Under the pieces are notes generated by a model. The model did no database searches, was not told where the DNA came from, and saw only the letters and a list, made by a program, of their open reading frames with translations. Made by a program: the position numbers and the translations under genes. This document shows positions 20,371 through 34,600 of a DNA stretch of 64,000 nucleotides, piece after piece. This stretch comes from Rhipicephalus microplus. Taxonomy: Eukaryota > Arthropoda > Arachnida > Ixodida > Ixodidae. How positions within the stretch are numbered: position 1 is the first letter of the stretch; every line of letters starts with the position of its first letter. The stretch is taken from the NCBI RefSeq assembly GCF_043290135.1, contig NC_134705.1:95559239-95623238 (forward strand), written 5' to 3'.

Positions 20371-22350
20371 TTAAATGAGCGAGTCGGCGTTGTAGGGCTT
20401 GAGACGAGAAACGTGGACCACTTCCGTTCTGGGTGCAGCAGCTGATGAGTTTGTGGTCGCGGCAATCTCGTAGGTCACAGGTGTGACCTGACGAATGACT
20501 CGGTAGGGCCCAGCGTATCGCGATAGTAATTTCTCGCAGAGGCCAACACGTCGAGATGGGAGCCACAGGAGAACAAGAGATCCCGCAGAAAAAACGGCAT
20601 CTTTATGTCGACGGTCATAAAGAGACTTCTGTGCTGTCTGCGACGACGATAACCGAGCACGCGCTACCGCACGCGCCGTGAGGGCACGGGTGATTGCATC
20701 CTGAGCGTACGAGGTGGAGGATGGGTGGTCTGATGAAAGCAGTGTGTCGAAGGGAAGTAAGGGATGACGTCCGTAGAGTAGATAAAAAGGGGAGTAGCCC
20801 GCTGTTTCATGACGCGACGAGTTATAGGCGAAGGTTACGAACGGAAGAGCTATGTCCCAATCAGTGTGGTCGGTAGATACGTACATGGAAAGCATGTCCG
20901 TCAATGTGCGGTTTAGTCGCTCCGTAAGGCTGTTAGTCTGAGGGTGGTAAGATGTGGTGAAGTTGTGACGGGTAGCACAAGATCGGAGTAGATCATCAAC
21001 CACACGAGATAGAAAGTAGCGACCACGGTCTGTGAGCAGGTGAGTCGGAGCGCCATGCTGGAGAATAATGTCGTACAGCAGGAAGTCGGCAACGTCGGTT
21101 GCGCAGCTGGTTGGTAGCGCTCGAGTGATTGCATACCGAGTGGCATAGTCTGTGGCCCCTGCAATCTATTTATTTCCAGTTGTAGAAGTAGGAAAAGGGC
21201 CTAGCAAGTCAAACCCCACTCGATAAAATGGCTCGGCTGGAACTTCGATAGGTTGAAGTAGACCGGCAGGGGGAGTCGTAGGCTTCTTTCGGCGCTTGCA
21301 GAGGTCACAAGATGTGACGTAACGGCGAACAGAGCGGTACAGACCCTTCCAGAATACTCGTCGTCGAATGCGGTCGTAAGTTCTGGAGACTCCTAGATGT
21401 CCAGAAGTTGGAGCGTCGTGGAATTGTCGCAGAACATCCTTTCGCAGGTGATGCGGTACGACGAGTAAAAGTTCCGTGCCGTCGGGGTGTAAGTTGCGGT
21501 GGTACAAAACGTTGTCTTGAAGCAGGTATCTGCTAAGAGATGGGTCAGCATAACGCTATTGAAGGCGGTCAATGATGGTGAGCAGCGATGGATCTTGGCG
21601 CTGTTCGTCAGCCACGTTCAGAAAGTCAGCGATGGCTAAAACGCAGGCATCGGATTCCAAATCAGTGGAGCTAGGTGGATCAACAGGGTGCCGGGATAAG
21701 CAGTTAGCATCGCTGTGCAGCTTTCCAGATTTGTAAACAACCGAGAACGTGTACTCCTGTAATCGAAGTGCCCATCGGCCGAGTCTTCCTGCAGGGTCCT
21801 TAAGCGTCGACAGCCAGCAAAGCGCATGATGGTCCGTGATGACTGCGAACGGACGTCCGTATCAGTACGGACGGAATTTCGCAATAGCCCAAACGAGGGC
21901 TAAGTATTGCCGCTCAGTGATGGAATAATTTTGTTTCGCTTGCGACAAAAAGCGGCTAGCGTAGGCTATCACACGGTTGGTGCCATTCTGTATCTGAGCG
22001 AGTATAGCACCAATGCCATGGCCGCTTGCATCGGTGCGAAGCTCTGTTTGAGCCGCTGGATCAAAATGAGCCAACACAGGTGGTGATGTGAGGGCGGTGA
22101 TTATCGACGTGAAGGAATGTTCTTGGTCCCTTCCCCAAGAAAATGCCACATTCTTTTTGAGGAGATCCGTGAGGGGCCTAGCAATATCCGCGAAATTGAA
22201 GACAAAGCGGCGGAAGTATGAGCAGAGCCCAATAAAACGGCGAACTTCTTGTGTGGAACGCGGAACCGGGAATTCTCGGACTGCACGGACTTTGTCAGGG
22301 TCGGGTTGAACACTAGTGGCGTCAACAAGGTGGCCGAGTAGTTTGATCTG
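20371..22350 (-). pseudogene. pol: Gypsy Pol remnant: RT end, RNase H, integrase
   Basis: Read from right to left. The RT thumb/connection (KLLGHLVDAT to [20 protein letters not shown]) is followed by RNase H ([37 protein letters not shown], then CWLSTLKDPAGRLGRWALRL after a TGA near 21862). The integrase zinc finger lies in 21166-21507 (HDAPTSGHLGVSRTYDRIRR, CDLCKRRKKP). The core has GFDLLGPFPTSTTGNK, a stop at 21166-21168, then TDRGRYF and SLTERLNRTLTDML. The C-terminus is VHVSRLKPYNADSLI, ending at 20371. Three stops (about 21862, 21557, 21166) interrupt one frame and I noticed no frameshift inside it. RT catalytic motifs are absent because of the internal deletion. Confidence 0.85.
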
Positions 22351-22463
22351 CCGACGTCCGTGCTGTCCGTCCCGGAAAACGTGCCAGGGTCGAGAAGATG
22401 GGGGAGAATCACAGGTGATGGAGCCGGCGCGGATGGCGAGGCCTGAGCGCCAGTTTCAGGCAT
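22351..22463 (-). pseudogene. Gypsy Gag N-terminal stub fused to Pol
   Basis: Starts ATG 22463 (minus): MPETGAQASPSAPAPSPVIL, then PGTFSGTDSTDV, the conserved gag entry. At about 22350 it jumps into the RT end. It matches 60441-60550 of the last gypsy copy in this window, where the true gag continues DEWLALFERVSKHYRWGE. This marks the left breakpoint of the internal deletion. Confidence 0.8.
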
Positions 22464-22542
22464 CGCGGCTGGACAAAGCTGGCGTCCACTGCGGAGTTCC
22501 AGAGCCGGGTTGTGTGAAGACCCAGCACCTTCCACCAAAAGA

Positions 22543-22718
22543 TGTTACGGGAAAGATTTATTCACCGAGAGCTGGTCTTGCTAACAGCTTAAAGAGCGCA
22601 CAGTCAAGCAGGCCAACGGGAGAAACTTGAGAGTCCAACCCACTACAACCACGTTTTCGTCTTCTTCATTTGGGTGCCAATTCAGCTGTGTCGGGGCGAC
22701 AGTTCCATACACGTATCA
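22543..22718 (-). repeat. 5' LTR of deleted gypsy
   Basis: 176 bp; direct repeat of 20160-20335. It contains the AATAAA-type poly(A) signal (ATAAATCTTTCCCG on the minus strand). Confidence 0.92.
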
Positions 22719-22900
22719 ATATCACCGGACTGCTGCACTATCCCCTCAAGTTTTAGCGACGAAGAATACAACGCGTGCATGTTAAAATTTTTGAAAGTAC
22801 GTCTTCATTTTGACATTTGTGTTTTCTGAGCGACTCCTTGTTTACTTTTTCTTGTTTGTAAGTTGTAACTGATGCTTTCTTTCAGGGGGAGGGGGAATCA

Positions 22901-24289
<1,389 letters not shown>

Positions 24290-24535
24290 CGATGAACGGA
24301 TACACAGACAGATGCATAGTTGGACGCACAGATGGTTGCACGGACGGATGGACGGACGGATGGACGCATGGACGGACGCAGGGGCGGATGCATGAACGAA
24401 CGCAGGGACTGATGCACAAATGTACGTGTGGACGCACGAACAGACGTACGCACGGACAGGCGGATGGACGCACGGATGGTCACACACACGGACGCATGGA
24501 CGGAGGAAGCAAGAACGAATGAACGGACGGATGCT
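24290..24535. repeat. Degenerate GGAC/GGAT tetranucleotide tract
   Basis: Repeated GGAC, GGAT and CGCA units (for example GGACGGATGGACGGACGGAT near 24341). The period is close to four and imperfect, which keeps several frames on both strands open without coding meaning. A shorter similar patch is at 30905-30950. Confidence 0.85.
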
Positions 24536-27500
24536 TCACCCCACTCTCTATCATTCACACTGTGGATATGCTGCCATTTTTACCAGTGTTGTTGGCTTTG
24601 GAGCGTTCTCTGGAGTTGCGAATAGATCCTGAGAAAGGTATATAACACCGGTGTGTTACTTGTACTTACCAGCGACGCGGAAACCTGGATGTTTACAACG
24701 AGTGTTTTGCCCAACCTAATTGCGGATAACGCAGAGATACTTAGAAAGGAAAATGACAGTTAAAACTCTAAAAAACAGTGACGTCAAAGTCTCGAGTTCT
24801 TTATTTTTTGTGTGGTAATTTGAATTGCCGTTCTCTCACAATGCCGACTTGCTCATAGTGGCTCCGACTCGCTCAGAGTGGCCCCTGTATACTGAAAACT
24901 TATATGGCAGAGAAAATTCACTTTCGAAAAATGACGTAAGTACCCCTTCAAGTAAGAAAGCAGAGAGGTTCTGGAAACACGTGGTTGTTAAATGTATCTT
25001 AGCTGAAATCAAGAAGAAGAAATTGATATGAACGGGGTCTAATGCCTGAGTAAGATACCCCCTCCACCCATCATTAACAGCAACCGACCTGATTTCAACA
25101 CAATGCAATAACCGCGAAACGAAGCAAGAAAGTTGGGTGACAGATGACGCTAAGAAGTTTGCAGGGATAAGGTGGCTTCAAAGGGCATAGACATGAGTTG
25201 ATTGGAGAATTATTGCTAGGTCCTTGTCATTCGCAAGGCGCAGTCAGAATGATCACAGTGAAGAACCTCAAGCAGTCAACATTTCCGACCACCTCAACTA
25301 CGGCGTTCATTGTTGTTAAATTGTGGTAGTGGGACGCAAGCTTCTAACCATTATTATTCTTGTTTCCCTAACAAAGCGTCGAAACGTGCTGGTCGAGCTA
25401 TCGAAGGTAAACCGAAGCACCTGGTACCAGATAATCTCAGTAAATAACTAGGTCTTCCGCACCGCAAGAACAAAAGAATTCTGAATGCACCGGCAGCTAT
25501 TTCGTAACCTGACACGGCTTAGTTCGAGCGTACTTTTTCTTCATTTTCTTTTACTTTATCTGCCACCTTTGTGTTTACAGTTAATCCGTTTCGCCAATTT
25601 ATCGGGGAGAAGCGAACCTTGAGTTTTGTAACACATTCACCTGCGAGCAGCGTGCGATGTAAAATAAGCTGGTGCTTCGGGCAGGAAAGAAGTGCTTGGC
25701 CCGTTTCGTAATACTTCTTTACGAAAAAGTTACATGCATACGAAAGGTTGTTTGGATGCGTCCAAGCACGCACTTTCGCGCAGTATGACACACGCGAATA
25801 ATACTCGCGAAAGTCAAAATAATTGAAGATACGATAGCAGCTTTCAGCCTTGTTATACTCACGTCCACGTCCAGGTAAAAGCGTGTTATTTACGGAGGCC
25901 TTCTCAAAATGTCTTTCGTTTCTTCTGGCGGATTCCCCGTAACACGGGCTTCACAATAGCCTAGATAAAGCAAATGAATAAAGAAATGAGCGGGATCACG
26001 AACATTCTACTTTAGTATGTGCCAGCAAGTCCGCTGACACCGGTTCACCTTTGACCGACCGAAATTGTCAGTTGATGACGTTCACCTCACGCCATGGTGT
26101 CGCGTCCATAACAGCCAGCTTTGGGGAGTGGAGCATGACGCCATCTATTTACATTGTCAAACAGTCAAGCGTAGGCCGATATCAGAGGCAGTCTGATACC
26201 ATCACGTAAGGTACTGATAGGTTGCGTCGAAGAGGGGTCAAGGAGAAAGAACGCTGCAATAGACTGATAACGGCCAGGCAATTTAGAGTGTGGTTTGCGC
26301 CCTGAAACTCATTACGTCTCACAGGAAGCTTCTGTCCCAGATTATATAGGTTCACGAATTGCCAAACGTGCAGCGGTCTTTCACCTTCAAGAGAAGTAGT
26401 GTGTGAGAGACACAAAAAAAAACCCTTTTCTTAGACCTTTTTTTTTCTCTGCAGAGAAATCACATTTAATTATCTGCTGTGGCCCTCATACTTACAAAGT
26501 GTAACATGCTACCAATTTTTTTTGTAGTCATGGACATATCTCTCTACTTTCAATTTTTCTTTCACTTGCTCTTAGTAAGTTTAGGTAGCATTGCATAATA
26601 TATTTAAGATAAACGCTGAAAGTAAAATGCGGAGCAGCCGTACGAGCGTGCAGGTTTATGGCTGCTAACTCTGATACAATTGTATTTGAAGACATCCGCG
26701 AGAATTGCCGTTTTGGCGGCCCGAGGGCTCGTCGGGCACGCATAGGATTCGCAACGCGTGCTATGTCCGATATACGTGCGCCTACTTGGATGTGTAAAGA
26801 CCTCCGGAGCACATCCTCGACGCCAAAGCACATAGAGCAAGAGGGCGCGTACGAGGGTACCTTCAAAATGTCATGGATTTCGCGCTATCAGCACTTAGAT
26901 TTCAAAATGTGAAATAATTGGTGTCATTAGTATTTCAAGCGCTACCCCTTCAGACTGCCCAGTTAATATAATGCTATATGCTGTTTACATTAACACTTTG
27001 TTTACTTCATTGTGTTCATATTCCTTGTCATTTGTATGTGCTCATACTTATCGCTCTGTATAGATGGTATTGCTCTGTAGAGAGCTTTTTTTTTTCCTCA
27101 ACCCAATTCTGCATGGGCCCGAGAAGAACCTGCAATATTGTGAACATAAAATAAATAAATATTGGAGGTTCCGTAAGCGGGATGATTTACGCAATGTCAT
27201 CCGCTCATTGTGGCCTTATTTTTCAGTGGAAATGTTTTTGGAATAATAATGACTCAAATCCACTTGGAGGGACAATCTCACGTTCTGTATCATTATTCTC
27301 ATTCCTTGTATACTCAGACTCATAGAAACAGGGAGGAGGACATTTTGTGTCAGGAAAGTACCGGAAAGGGCTGTAACCAGCACGAGCGCGTACCATGAAC
27401 CACTGAACTCTAGTGGCCTTTCGGTTTGCTGGGAGAGTCAACGCGGATGAAGGCGGCGAATACGCTGATCAAGCTCAGCAGGTTAGCGTGGGCGGCTACA

Positions 27501-28673
27501 GACCGGTAGTGATGTCGTGATTGTGAGAACTGTGACTTTGTGTGCGTGATGCCGTTTTTTTTCCTCGTTCTCCCTTTCTTTTGGTCTCTAACTGGGGAAC
27601 TACCATATCAGTGTGGTGTAGTGTACTAATAATCCTAGACTGATTAATATCACTGGCTTTTCTCTGTCGCTGCCTCCTTTCTTCATATTCCTTGATAGGC
27701 AAGAGCTAGATAAAGTTAAATTTGTTCTCCAAAAGTTTACAATAAATACACCGGCACCTTTTTGAAGCCGGTCGATGGCCTGACACCCTGTTTGCCCGGA
27801 CACATACAAGAGAAGTAAATGCAAGATGTGTGGTTCAATAAGTGTTGTAGAACGAATGCTGAAAAAATTTCAAGAGATAATGAGCAATACCGAAGACTCA
27901 GCCTGTATAGCGGTCCCCTCCTCGCGCACTAGGAGGTATAGAACACCATCTCTGAGCTTCCCTGTCGGCCATGGATGTGGCCAGTACTCAAGACCTACTG
28001 AATATTTCCTAGGCGAGACTTCTTAGCCATCCTAAAAAATCGCGGAATTCGTAACCAAAGTTTGTGGACTCACTGACCAACTTTTTCGATAAGCCATGAT
28101 TAAAGCTTTGGGTAAGGTTAGGTGTATTTCTCACTACGAGATGCAGTGGCAAATTAGACAATAACTTTTCCACCGTACGTGGCATGGAATGGCGGGAATG
28201 ATTGCTCAGATGACGTGAATGGGTAATTGCCTGCCTAAAGAATATCGAATGACCAAAGAGAAAGCGACGGGCACAAGCTATATAGCGTACTGCACCAGAG
28301 ACTTTGAGAAAACACTTCCCACAGCGACTATTTTCACTCAAGTTATCAAAAATATGCTTGAAACATTTTAGAAAAAACATAAAAAAACTGTGTTACAAAC
28401 AAAGAGAAAGGATCTCTGGTAGCGCTTTTTTTACGTTCAGTAAGTTAGAATTCAGTTCACTCAGTGTAAGTTTTTAACGACTATAAACCGTATTCATCGC
28501 TTATTTCTTTGGCCACTTCACCAATTAATGAACCCAGATTTTTTAAGACAATACTATTAACTTCTGGAGTATTACGTCTGAAAATCACAATACGATAGTG
28601 GCAAGCTCGCGTCTTTTAACGTGTCCCTAATTTTAAAATTTTAGGCACACACTCTTCTACCAGCAATGTGCCT

Positions 28674-28675
<2 letters not shown>
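24536..28675. other. Unassigned intergenic sequence
   Basis: AT-rich, with only short open frames and no recognisable domain, LTR or tRNA. I see no supported feature. Confidence 0.4.

Positions 28676-28750
<75 letters not shown>
28676..28750. repeat. (TA)n microsatellite
   Basis: About 37 uninterrupted TA units, followed by a T-rich stretch. Confidence 0.95.
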
Positions 28751-28751
<1 letters not shown>

Positions 28752-31019
28752 TTTTCTTTTTTTTCACAACTCTAGTCACTCCTCACTTTCAGTTCACTCG
28801 ACTTGAAGGTGACCTTGAAATTGTAAAGCTGTAGAGATGGACGCTCATTAGTACATGATGTGATAGCTGATGCGGTTTTCGCAGGGCCAGAATTGATAGC
28901 GGTTCGAACACCGCATGGCAGCACCCGACATTCGCCTCCCAAATTGGCCTCCATTCATCTTCAAAATTCGATAAGGATGGCGACATCGCCTTGATTTCAG
29001 GCGCTTGTTAAGTGTCAACTCTGAAAGGGTTGACGCAGCGTTGGACAATAAACGACTTCGTCTTGGCTAATGTTTACCGAAGCGTCTGTCACGCGGTGTT
29101 AAGGCTACAGACTGCATTCGCCAAACAAAGGCCCAGTAAAAGCTCATTGTAGCCGGCAAATGTTCTTCCTAAATTGAGATTTGTTTGGGTGCCAAACAGC
29201 TGAAGCTGCCTTCAATGACGTGTCAATAGGCTTTTACCGAGAACCGGTAAATCAGACTCGCTTGACTTACGGCTTTGCAATTGATGCGACTTCTGTCGCT
29301 GATATAGGCTGAAGTCGATGCACTGGCACTAGCATATTGTTTAGTACTATGCATTTTCTTAAGTGATTCTACAAAGTAAACACTGTGGTCATTAGATTCA
29401 CGTATCTATGCATTTTTCAAATATTAAATCACGTCATCTCATACTTATGTATTGCTGTCCTGCCTCAAAAAAGCCTAACATTTGTTCTTTGATTGAATGC
29501 TTAGAAGTATTAACGCCATCACAAGATCAAAATGAGTAGGCGTTGAGCACGGGTGTTAACTTTCGCTGGTTGGCTGAATTGTTGGACAGATAAAAGCAGC
29601 GGAAACTGCGGTAGGCAGAGCGTCTTTTGCCTACCAAGAAAGCGCCACCGCATTTTCGTGGCGTAAGTTTGGTGGGATTTGTCTATAGTCTTCAAAATTC
29701 ATGTTCGTCTAAAGTGGCCTCTAATGCAGTATCGTGGTCACATACACTCTCAGAAAAAGAAAAACAGTGTCTTTTGAATTTTGTGGAGTTCTCACTTTTC
29801 ACGCGTGCGACTCACTTTAAAGAGAGACGCGAGCTTTGTTTGAAGGCCATTATATTTTCGTCGGAGAGTCGTGCTACCCACGATAGAGTTGAAGGGCCTC
29901 TTTCTATTTTGTTATACACCTGGCGAATTGGAAAACACCAAAGACTGTGAAATGTATTTCTTCCCCTTGTAGTGTGTGCCCTTCTGCTACACAATCTGTA
30001 AATATACTAAAGAAATGCAATTCGACAAGTGATTAGGGTGATTTCAGAGGCTTTTAGGGGGACGGCTCAGTGCTCTCCCATATTTGAGTACGAAGTACTC
30101 GAAATGATTAAACATTCTTTCTAAACACAGCTTGATTAGCAAGGGTACTTAGTGTACCGTAAATCGTCGGGTTGCAGAATTCTTAACCATGAAGTGTACA
30201 GTACACGCTGTATTTTTAATCAACGAACATTTTTTTTCGAAACCTACAGTCTTACTTCAGACGCAATGCAGGACGCAAAGCACACAAACATTAATATCCC
30301 TTAAATCTTAGTACTTATTACGCCTAAAACAAATAAGCATGTGAACATAAAAATGCTGGTCTGAAACTTTGACAATCACGTTTAATTCTTTCACGCGTCT
30401 AGATGTTCCAGAGTGGTCAGTCGTTAGATGCAAAAGAAGCTTCAGACAAGGGGGAACCACTTGGTGCTCAATTCCAACTTACAGTAAAATTTTCGTTGGA
30501 GGATTCAGGGAAACCGTATAAACTTGTGAAAAGCGGTCGACACCCACAGCATGCAGGACCATGGTTGCCGGCTACTCTCGTATTACTGACCAAGTGAGCG
30601 TATTTGTTTCTTTTTCTTTTTTTGGAATGCCCACTGATATCAAGGCAAGTAAATAGTCTTTTGTGCTTCATTTGTGTTTGAGCTAATATTTCTGTCTGTT
30701 ATTTATTTTTATACCTAGTTGGCCTAGTTGTTTTTATTCCTTTTCTCCGAATTTATCATTGTATTTTGCGGTTTCTTGATTCCAACCATGAAATACCACA
30801 TGGTGCTGGGTTTATCGTAAAAACTTCAAAAATTTTCCAAAAATTACAGTGGCTCAGCTCAACTATGACAGCTAAGGTATACGTAGCGTAAGCTATGAAC
30901 AGATATAAGAACGGACAGACAGACAAAGAGACAGGTGGACCGACGGATGGTTAGCGAGTCAGCTCACGCTAGTCAAGCCGTAGCCCACTAATGATACGTT
31001 ACTTCAGGGCTTCCGGGCC
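28751..31019. other. Unassigned intergenic sequence
   Basis: No recognised gene. The open frame at 30403-30597 has 64 codons, no known motif and no splice context I can defend. Confidence 0.4.
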
Positions 31020-31640
31020 TTCTCCGGTGTTCCAGCTTCACGAATAAATGAAAATATTATTGTTCCGCCAGATAAGGAGGCCGCCTACTCCCTGTATCCT
31101 GACATAAGTGACGGGGACCAGCACCTCTGGGATTAGAAACAGGCGAAGAGGTTCCGACTTCTCGAAGCTTCTACCGCCAGACGGGTGGCTAGTTGCTGTG
31201 AAGCGGAGTCCTCGCTCCGCGGCAGATCTTCCCAGGCCTCTCTAAAATTTATATTTGATTTAGCACCTGGGGTGCTATCACACTCCCATATTATGTAGTC
31301 GAGGGTCTTCCTCGCCCCATGGTGCTGGCGTATGTCGTTTTGCCTATCCTATTTTTGAACATTATCTGCCCGGACCAGGTTTACAAAATGGCCAGCTTGC
31401 AAGTGCCTCCATATGACTGCCTCTATGATTCAGGCTTTTATCCGGTAGTGGCACCACTTTCCGAAGTAGCTCATAATTTTCAACAATTTCAGCGTAATTT
31501 TGTAGGCACTCGCCTGTGTCTCGGCAGTAGGGCGGCTTCATATTCACCCTGAAGTAAAAAGCTCGGGCTAGCTCGTGTGCCGCATTTTCCAGCACTCCAG
31601 CTATGCGCCATGTGACATCACTAATCCTCGCGCATGCTCA
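31020..31640 (-). pseudogene. LINE 3' fragment (I-like), minus strand, degenerate
   Basis: On the minus strand from about 31595: ENAAHELARAFYFR (end of RNase H), then YAEIVENYELLRKVVPLPDK (linker), similar in order to NEIAHDAARAL and TYNEITKHFYLERR in the LINE at 8180-9085. Further on, DYIIWECDSTPGAKSN, EAWEDLPRSEDS and RLAVEASRS correspond to the C-terminal region of such LINEs. Then AACAATAATATTTTCATTTA near 31035-31063 looks like the 3' tail. Frames change at least twice. A truncated copy; only the last about 600 bp is seen. Confidence 0.6.
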
Positions 31641-34600
31641 GCACAGCTCTTGTACGTGCACGTGAAACCGCTCTGAGGCCTTTTTCTTTTGTAGCCAATG
31701 CTTCAAAATTAACAAGGTTGCTTACGCATTCGCCTAAGTTGACAGGACTGCAAAAACTATCCCGTTTTTCCTATTAGTCGATATTTTGATCCTTCCTCAC
31801 CTTTCTCCGATAGTTTTCAGTACCTACGCGGCTCTGATGTCCTTTCGACTAAGCGACGATGTCTTGTGATGACTTCACCATGTCAGCCCACGTTGTGTGC
31901 ATCCCAGAGACATCATGTTTCCTCGAAAATTTGTCTGTGTATCACGTCCTGATAACGTAGCAGTTTCACCATTAAAATTATTACTTCACAACGTCGTCTG
32001 GGGTCGTCATCATTTGACCTTTAACAACGAAGTTGGTATTAGTTGAGGCTGTGGTGGGACAAATGGTAGTCCGGTGCCCTGGGCCAGGGCCAACAACCTT
32101 GCCAGTGCTTTATCATCAAGCGGCGGCGCTGGTCTGTTTGACGCAACGCGTGGCGAGCTCCCTCAGCCCAAGGGCCCGGTGAAGCAAGCGGCACCATTCA
32201 GTTTGGCAAGTCTTACGTAATACGTGTCAGCATCACTCGTTCTTGAGTGCAACCCCACGCAGCGGCTTTAAATTTGAGGATCATCACGCAACCCAACGTT
32301 AACATCATGGCCAGCGGCGCTTCTGATTGGATGTTGGTGATGTAAATGTCCACCCGGTGCCTATAAAAAAAAAGTCGACCTTGCGTCTAAGAGAAGCCGA
32401 CGTATGCGTCAAAGAGGAGACATCTCGGCTCTTCGAGTCCTTAAGCTTTTGCCCCTGTGCCGAATTTGTAACGCCTTCATTTCTATTCTGTACATAAACC
32501 TTGCCTTAACTCACCGTCGTCTCGTCCGCTCGTCCATCAGCTCTGCGCAGAAGCAGTCGCAAGCTGAGCAACACACGCTACCAAAAAGCCAGTGACCTTG
32601 GCAGCGACAAGTTTCGAAGCAGTGGCGCCTTCGGGACCATGTTGGCGTCGCGCCACGTAAAAATACACTCCGAGCATAGCTTACAAAAATTACTCGAACT
32701 GAGTGTATTGAGCTCAAAACGATTGTCTAGGCCAAAAACAAAGATAACAGGGCAAGTTGGTTTGGATTTACAACATAATACAAGAGTCGCACTGGAAGGG
32801 ATACAAAAGGAACGAGAAGGTAGGACATGCCCTCGTTCTTCTGGACAACGTATAAATGTAATGTCTCGGACAGGCCTTGCACTGTTAGCGCATTGTATGT
32901 CTTCTTCCCTCACTTTTCGTATTTGTTCCAGCTTTGCCGAGTACACTGAAGTGGCACATGACGGAGAACATAAACGGTATTTGCTGAAAACGTATAGTTT
33001 CAGGTAGCCTAAATTTACGCACGTATTGCCACCAATTACGAATAATCTACGTAAGACATCTCAAGCCAGGTGGAGTTAGCATACTCTACCTGCGAAGTCG
33101 GGAACACGGTGCTCGAGCATTCTCGAGAAGCGTGTTGGACTGTGTACATACACGCCCTCTTTCATAGTATTTATATATGCCTCTTGTCACGGTGGCGTAC
33201 TCACGATCCGTGATGAAGATGATTAGTGAATAAATATATGGTATTCGGCTTAGCTTCAACTGAAGTAATCCTTAAGAAAACGTAGACGTTCAAAGACAGG
33301 ACAGAGAGGTCAGGCTAACACGAAAAATCTCCGGCGTCCAAGTTTCCACACCTAACTACTAAAATGAATCCTCACCAGCTCTGTAGTTTTAGTCATTTGA
33401 CCTAAACTACTTTTATAGAATATTTAAGCCAACTTTCATGGCTCCTGTTCAGACGCACCTTCGCCAACTACAGTGGCAGCACCAATGACAACAAGTTTCC
33501 CTGTATGTTGCCTTAACGCCACCCTGTAATCCCGGAACATTTCTTGGTGGCGAAAAACCTTGAAGTGTACCAGTGGTTCAGCATCTACGAGGGCGCAAGT
33601 TATGTTGCTCGGATGGAACCGTTGTGCCTGAGAACGTAGTATTCTCTCTGGACAAAACTCCCAACGTCTGGTTTGAGACACACGCACACGAAGTTACAAC
33701 CTGGGAAATGTTTAAACCACAGCTCCGTGCCTTATCAAGAAGCCCATCGGGTCTTGACACCCGGAAACATTCTTTGGTACGTACCCAGGCGTAAGACAGA
33801 CCCCGAAAGATATGCTTTTGGATTACGTGTCCGCTGACCGTCATGACAGGGACCTTGGAATGCCAGACACCACATTCCCGTAGAACTCGCAGCACGGCGC
33901 TGCTGGATACTCACCGTTTTACCGGTTAATTGGACGCGAATCGACCATGTCTTTTGATATCTTTCTTCTGGCAGCGCCAATCTCGACCCAGGAATACGCC
34001 CGCGATTATATAGCTTCATCTGACCACACCTATGAGCTCACCCGCAACAGATTAACGGCTTCCCAAGAAACACACAAGCACCGTTACGAGCACCGTTGAA
34101 AAGGGCCTAGTGACGAGCACCATTATGCATCAGAAACAAGGATTTGCAACGTGTGCCCTGTTTTCTGTTTTGTCCACAACGCGACTTGCACATTCTTTGG
34201 GGAAGCTGCTCTCTCTTTATGCGGTCCTTTACCGCGTGCTTCGAAAAGCTATAAACGTTGTCACAAATGTTCTCATGATAATCGTATACAGCCTCTTCTG
34301 CTCCGCTATTCCCTGACGACACGCTACCACCATCAATCTGCTGTGGCCTCATAGACGTTGCGGGTTGACGATTTTGTCACCATGGGTAGCATTCAGTTGT
34401 TTTCGCCGATGGTTATGATGCATAGTGGGATATATTCTAAGCAATGCACTGAGAGAAATCTGCGAAAGAAGATGTCTTTACGTGAGCCATGGTTTCCTGC
34501 TATGTCAGTGAGCTTATTTTAACGTAATAATAATAGTGTTTTGTTTTTTTCTTTTTATTAGTATTTGTTTATGTGTGTTTTGCCTGTTTTAGTTTACTTG

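Larger units (their letters stand above)
20160..22718 (-). mobile_element. Internally deleted Ty3/gypsy, minus strand
   Basis: LTRs of 176 bp (20160-20335 and 22543-22718, about four differences) bound a 2.2-kb internal region. The target duplication is ATAT (20156-20159 and 22719-22722). On the minus strand it runs: LTR, primer site (TGGTGGAAGGTGCTGGG, about 22517-22537), the first codons of gag, then directly the end of RT, RNase H and integrase. Compared with the related copy at 60188, everything between about 60550 (gag) and 63199 (RT) is missing. The remaining pol has stops. Mobility would have needed proteins from another copy. Confidence 0.9.

Noticed and set aside
24290..24535. CRISPR-like array
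   Set aside because: Period about four with no spacers; eukaryotic microsatellite.
30403..30597. Small 64-codon ORF as a gene
   Set aside because: ATG and stop only; no motif, no neighbour or codon evidence.
32578..33007. Host exon candidates on both strands (122 codons each)
   Set aside because: No domain, no convincing splice context, and a possible LTR remnant lies just upstream.
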